Assembly (NCBI GenBank): GCA_017989485.1
Contig: JAGNPU010000108.1
Location: 1-6,518 of the forward strand
Length of the DNA: 6,518 nt
Direction of reading: 5' to 3'
DNA from: Neisseriaceae bacterium
Lineage (GTDB): Bacteria > Pseudomonadota > Gammaproteobacteria > Burkholderiales > Neisseriaceae
Made by a program: the position numbers and the translations under genes. Shown here piece by piece: positions 5,597 to 6,518 of this stretch. The first letter of the stretch is position 1; every line of letters starts with the position of its first letter. The notes beneath the pieces were generated by a model. The model saw only the letters and a list, made by a program, of their open reading frames with translations, made no database searches and had not been told where the DNA came from.

Positions 5597-6518
5597 ATGA
5601 GTATTTTGGACTACGTCAGACCGGAGATCAGAAGCATGCAGGCCTATAAAGTGGCCACCGTGGCAGAGGATTTTATTAAGCTCGACGCCATGGAAAGTCC
5701 CTACACCTACGTAGACGACATGCAAGAAGAGTTGGGCAAGCAGCTCAGCCAGGCACCGATTAATCTTTATCCTGAACCCAATGGCGGCGGCCTAGTGGCA
5801 GATTTGCGTGTGGCTTTTGACATCCCTGCCGGCACCGGTGTGATCCTGGGCAATGGTTCGGACGAGCTCATCGACATCGTCACCAAAGCTTTATCTAAAG
5901 AAGGGGCCACCTTAATGGCGCTTGAGCCATCATTCGTGATGTACGCCTTGAGTGCCAAGCTGCATCGTATGCGCTATGTTGGGGTTTCTTTAAATGAAGA
6001 CTTTACCTTAAACCTGGCCGCCACCCTGGCCGCCATCGAGGCAGAGCAGCCCGCCCTGATTTTTATCGCCTACCCGAACAACCCGACCGGCGGTCGCTTT
6101 GAGCGTGCCGACGTCGAGGCCATCGTCAAGGCCGCCAAGGGGGTGGTGGTGGTCGATGAGGCGTACAGCGCGTTTTCTTCTGACACGTTTATGGATTTGG
6201 CCGGTCAGTACGACAACCTGATTGTGATGCGGACCTTAAGCAAAATTGGCTTTGCCGGCCTGCGCGTGGGTTATGCCGCCGGGGCCCCCATCTTGATGGA
6301 CGAAATGGCCAAAGTGGTGCCGCCTTACAATATGAATCAACTAAGCATTGTGGCGGCCAAATTTGCGCTACAATATCAACCGTTTATTTTAGAAAATACG
6401 GTGCGTCTCAAAGCGGAGCGTGAACGCGTGCGCACGGCGATTAAGGCCTATGAGCAAATAGAAGATTTTCCTTCTGAGGCCAATTTCATCACCCTGCGCG
6501 TGCCGGACTCGGCATTGC
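5597..6518 (+). CDS. hisC: Histidinol-phosphate aminotransferase, N-terminal 307 codons (cut by window end)
   Basis: HisC is a cytoplasmic PLP enzyme that exchanges the amino group between glutamate and imidazole acetol phosphate to give histidinol phosphate in histidine synthesis. The frame stays open to the window edge, so about 50 residues of a usual 350-360 are missing. Fold-type I aminotransferase marks are in order: YPEPNGG (58-64), GNGSDELI (85-92), YPNNPTGG (159-166), VVDEAY (185-190) and TLSKIGFAGLRVGY (213-226). Lys216 should bind PLP as the Schiff base, with Asn162, Asp187 and Arg223 in the cofactor site. The ATG at 5597 is preceded by a strong GAGGAGAGG (5584-5592), and the N-terminus MSILDYVRPEI fits HisC. 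The frame also runs upstream to an ATG at 5492, which I reject. The neighbours are not his genes. Close relatives such as CobD-type aminotransferases cannot be wholly excluded. Confidence 0.94.
   Translation, partial: MSILDYVRPEIRSMQAYKVATVAEDFIKLDAMESPYTYVDDMQEELGKQLSQAPINLYPEPNGGGLVADLRVAFDIPAGTGVILGNGSDELIDIVTKALSKEGATLMALEPSFVMYALSAKLHRMRYVGVSLNEDFTLNLAATLAAIEAEQPALIFIAYPNNPTGGRFERADVEAIVKAAKGVVVVDEAYSAFSSDTFMDLAGQYDNLIVMRTLSKIGFAGLRVGYAAGAPILMDEMAKVVPPYNMNQLSIVAAKFALQYQPFILENTVRLKAERERVRTAIKAYEQIEDFPSEANFITLRVPDSAL

Overview
The window looks like a stretch of a betaproteobacterial chromosome, most likely from the order Neisseriales. This rests on three things: the strongly Neisseria-like MetK, a small DUF2818-type membrane protein directly behind nuoN, and a divergent block of lipid A acyltransferases beside metK. 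I cannot name a genus. None of the Neisseria 10-12-mer DNA uptake sequences I know is visible, which argues against a typical DUS-rich Neisseria.

Layout. Positions 1-1883 on the + strand are the end of a complex I operon: the last codons of nuoM, complete nuoN, an intrinsic terminator, then a 100-residue membrane protein (DUF2818-like) with its own terminator. Positions 1884-2399 hold no credible protein gene. They contain two strong intrinsic terminators and, between them, a 270-base segment that folds on paper into a long closing helix around several hairpins. It reads like an unannotated structured RNA and is the most interesting part of the window. Positions 2308-2399, between the second terminator and the next gene, show nothing I can identify.

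Positions 2400-4147 on the - strand are two tandem LpxL/HtrB-family acyltransferases overlapping by 4 bases (ATGA). They are transcribed away from metK and share a probable promoter in the divergent gap. Positions 4224-5447 are metK with its terminator. Positions 5597-6518 are the first 307 codons of hisC, cut by the window edge, preceded by a 150-base leader with a conspicuous dyad.

The protein genes are housekeeping: proton-pumping NADH:quinone oxidoreductase, late lipid A acylation, S-adenosylmethionine synthesis and histidine synthesis. They do not form one pathway; the arrangement is ordinary chromosomal synteny. No mobile genes, CRISPR array, tRNA or rRNA were seen.
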